NCBI RefSeq assembly: GCF_039535235.1
Contig: NZ_BAAAWU010000001.1
Span: forward strand, 4,216,001-4,280,000
Source: Streptomyces roseoviridis
GTDB lineage: Bacteria > Actinomycetota > Actinomycetes > Streptomycetales > Streptomycetaceae
DNA: 64,000 nucleotides
Reading direction: 5' to 3'
The notes below the pieces were generated by a model. The model saw only the letters and a list, made by a program, of their open reading frames with translations. It did no database searches and was not told the DNA's origin. The translations under genes and the position numbers were made by a program. Shown one piece after another: positions 62,973 to 64,000 of the stretch (its first letter is position 1; each line of letters begins with the position of its first letter).

Positions 62973-64000
62973 GTGCCCACCGCGTCCGAGACCCCGCCGG
63001 GCCGCCCGCCCGATCCCCGCCCCGAGCTGACCGTCGTCGACGGGACCGTCCGCGAGGTCTTCGTGCCCGCCCTCGCCCCGCCCGTCCGGAGCGGCTCACT
63101 GGCCGACCTGCCCTACGAGACCGCCCGCGCGGACCCGGCGGCCGTGCTCTTCTCCCGCAGACGGCCCGACGGCACCTGGGCCGACATCACCGCCGCCGCC
63201 TTCGCCGCCCAGGTGCACTCCGTCGCCAAGGGGCTCATCGCCCAGGGACTGCGGCCCGGCGACCGGCTCGCGCTGATGTCCCGCACCCGCTACGAGTGGA
63301 CCCTGCTCGACTTCGCCGCCTGGGCCGCCGGCCTCGTCACCGTCCCCCTCTACCCGACCTCCTCCGCCTACCAGGTCCGCTGGATCCTCCAGGACTCCGG
63401 CGCCGCCGCCTGCGTCGTCGAGGACACCGCCCAGGCCCGGCTGGTCTCCACCGAACGGCGCCAGCTGCCCGCCCTCGGGCAGCTGTGGGTCCTCGACACC
63501 GGCGCCGTCGACCAGCTGCGCGCAGCCGGCGCCCGGGTGGCCGACGAGACCGTCACCGCACGGCGCGGGCTGCTCACCCCGCAGACCCTCGCCACCCTCG
63601 TCCACACCTCCGGCACGACCGGCCGCCCCAAGGGCTGCGCCCTCACCCACGGCAACTTCTTCGCCGAGGTCGACAACGCCGTCGCCCTCCTCGACCCCGT
63701 CTTCCGCTCCGTGCGCGAAGCACCCGCCTCCACCCTGCTCTTCCTGCCGCTCGCGCACGTCTTCGGCCGCATGGTCGCCATCGCCTGCCTCCGCGCCCGG
63801 GTGCGGGTCGGGCACGCCCCCTCCGTCGAGAGCGACGAACTCCTCGCCGACCTCGCCTCCTTCCGGCCCACCTTCCTGCTCGCCCTGCCCTACGTCCTGG
63901 AGAAGGTCTTCCACACCGCCCGCGCCACCGCCGAACGCACCGGCCGCGCCGCGTCCTTCGACCGCGCCGCCCGCATCGCCGAGCGGTACGGCAGGATGAC
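62973..64000 (+). CDS. long-chain acyl-CoA synthetase (AMP-binding), 5' part
   Basis: The frame from GTG 62973 is open to the window edge and gives 342 residues of an adenylate-forming enzyme. The AMP motif is LVHTSGTTGRPKGCALTHGN. An earlier acyl-ligase segment LVTVPLYPTSSAYQVRWILQ is seen, as is LLFLPLAHVFGRMVAIACL. It activates a fatty acid with ATP to acyl-AMP and then acyl-CoA. The ribosome site GAGGAG lies seven bases ahead of the start. The 3' half lies outside the window, so chain-length preference cannot be read. Confidence 0.9.
   Translation, partial: MPTASETPPGRPPDPRPELTVVDGTVREVFVPALAPPVRSGSLADLPYETARADPAAVLFSRRRPDGTWADITAAAFAAQVHSVAKGLIAQGLRPGDRLALMSRTRYEWTLLDFAAWAAGLVTVPLYPTSSAYQVRWILQDSGAAACVVEDTAQARLVSTERRQLPALGQLWVLDTGAVDQLRAAGARVADETVTARRGLLTPQTLATLVHTSGTTGRPKGCALTHGNFFAEVDNAVALLDPVFRSVREAPASTLLFLPLAHVFGRMVAIACLRARVRVGHAPSVESDELLADLASFRPTFLLALPYVLEKVFHTARATAERTGRAASFDRAARIAERYGRM

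Overview
The window is a piece of a Streptomyces chromosome, or of a very close relative. It is GC-rich throughout, with strong third-position GC and many GTG or TTG starts. It carries sporulation genes confined to this group (bldN, rsbN, bdtA), a Rex-controlled heme operon, the actinobacterial 32-residue ribosomal protein bS22, a System II cytochrome c maturation set and the futalosine menaquinone genes. No phage, insertion sequence, CRISPR array or tRNA gene was seen.

Layout. Positions 1-885 hold the 3' end of a 23S rRNA gene, a 5S rRNA gene and the operon terminator. Positions 0.99-7.9 kb hold a HAD hydrolase, an MFS exporter, an AcuC-type deacetylase, a conserved protein of unclear function, bdtA, bS22, a sugar-nucleotide epimerase-like protein and an acyltransferase. 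Positions 8.0-10.3 kb (minus strand) hold bldN followed by its anti-sigma gene rsbN. Positions 10.8-18.4 kb hold a HAD-IB phosphatase, a glutaredoxin-like protein and then rex-hemA-hemC-hemD in overlapping order with hemB behind; a near-perfect Rex operator lies in front of rex. Positions 18.5-29.7 kb hold small conserved proteins, divergent argS and class I lysS, a DUF2637 membrane protein, two DUF3558 lipoproteins and rtcB.

Positions 29.7-37.2 kb are accessory in character: single enzymes, a cytoplasmic protein shaped like a substrate-binding protein, a MerR regulator, and a fusion scar in which a C-terminal piece of a flavin monooxygenase and a C-terminal piece of a TetR regulator are joined back to back. 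Just upstream of hemL there is also a short second copy of the hemL start region.

Positions 37.3-45.1 kb hold hemL, a histidine phosphatase, a deacetylase-like lipoprotein and resA-ccdA-resB-ccsB, which together link heme supply to cytochrome c assembly. Positions 45.2-55.0 kb are again mixed. They include a two-gene unit of a STAND-like ATPase with a membrane-anchored periplasmic-binding protein, and a three-gene unit of a GntR regulator, a fungal-type cytosine deaminase and a 2-oxoglutarate oxygenase. Positions 55.1-60.1 kb hold mqnL-mqnP-mqnM, an Lrp regulator and mqnE for menaquinone synthesis. The window closes with a cysteine-rich leader peptide ahead of a DAACS transporter, and the start of a long-chain acyl-CoA ligase that runs off the edge.

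The window looks like two core blocks (rex/hem/bldN and hemL/ccs/mqn) joined by an accessory stretch. Heme, menaquinone and cytochrome c functions, together with redox sensing by Rex, make respiratory-chain supply the main theme.
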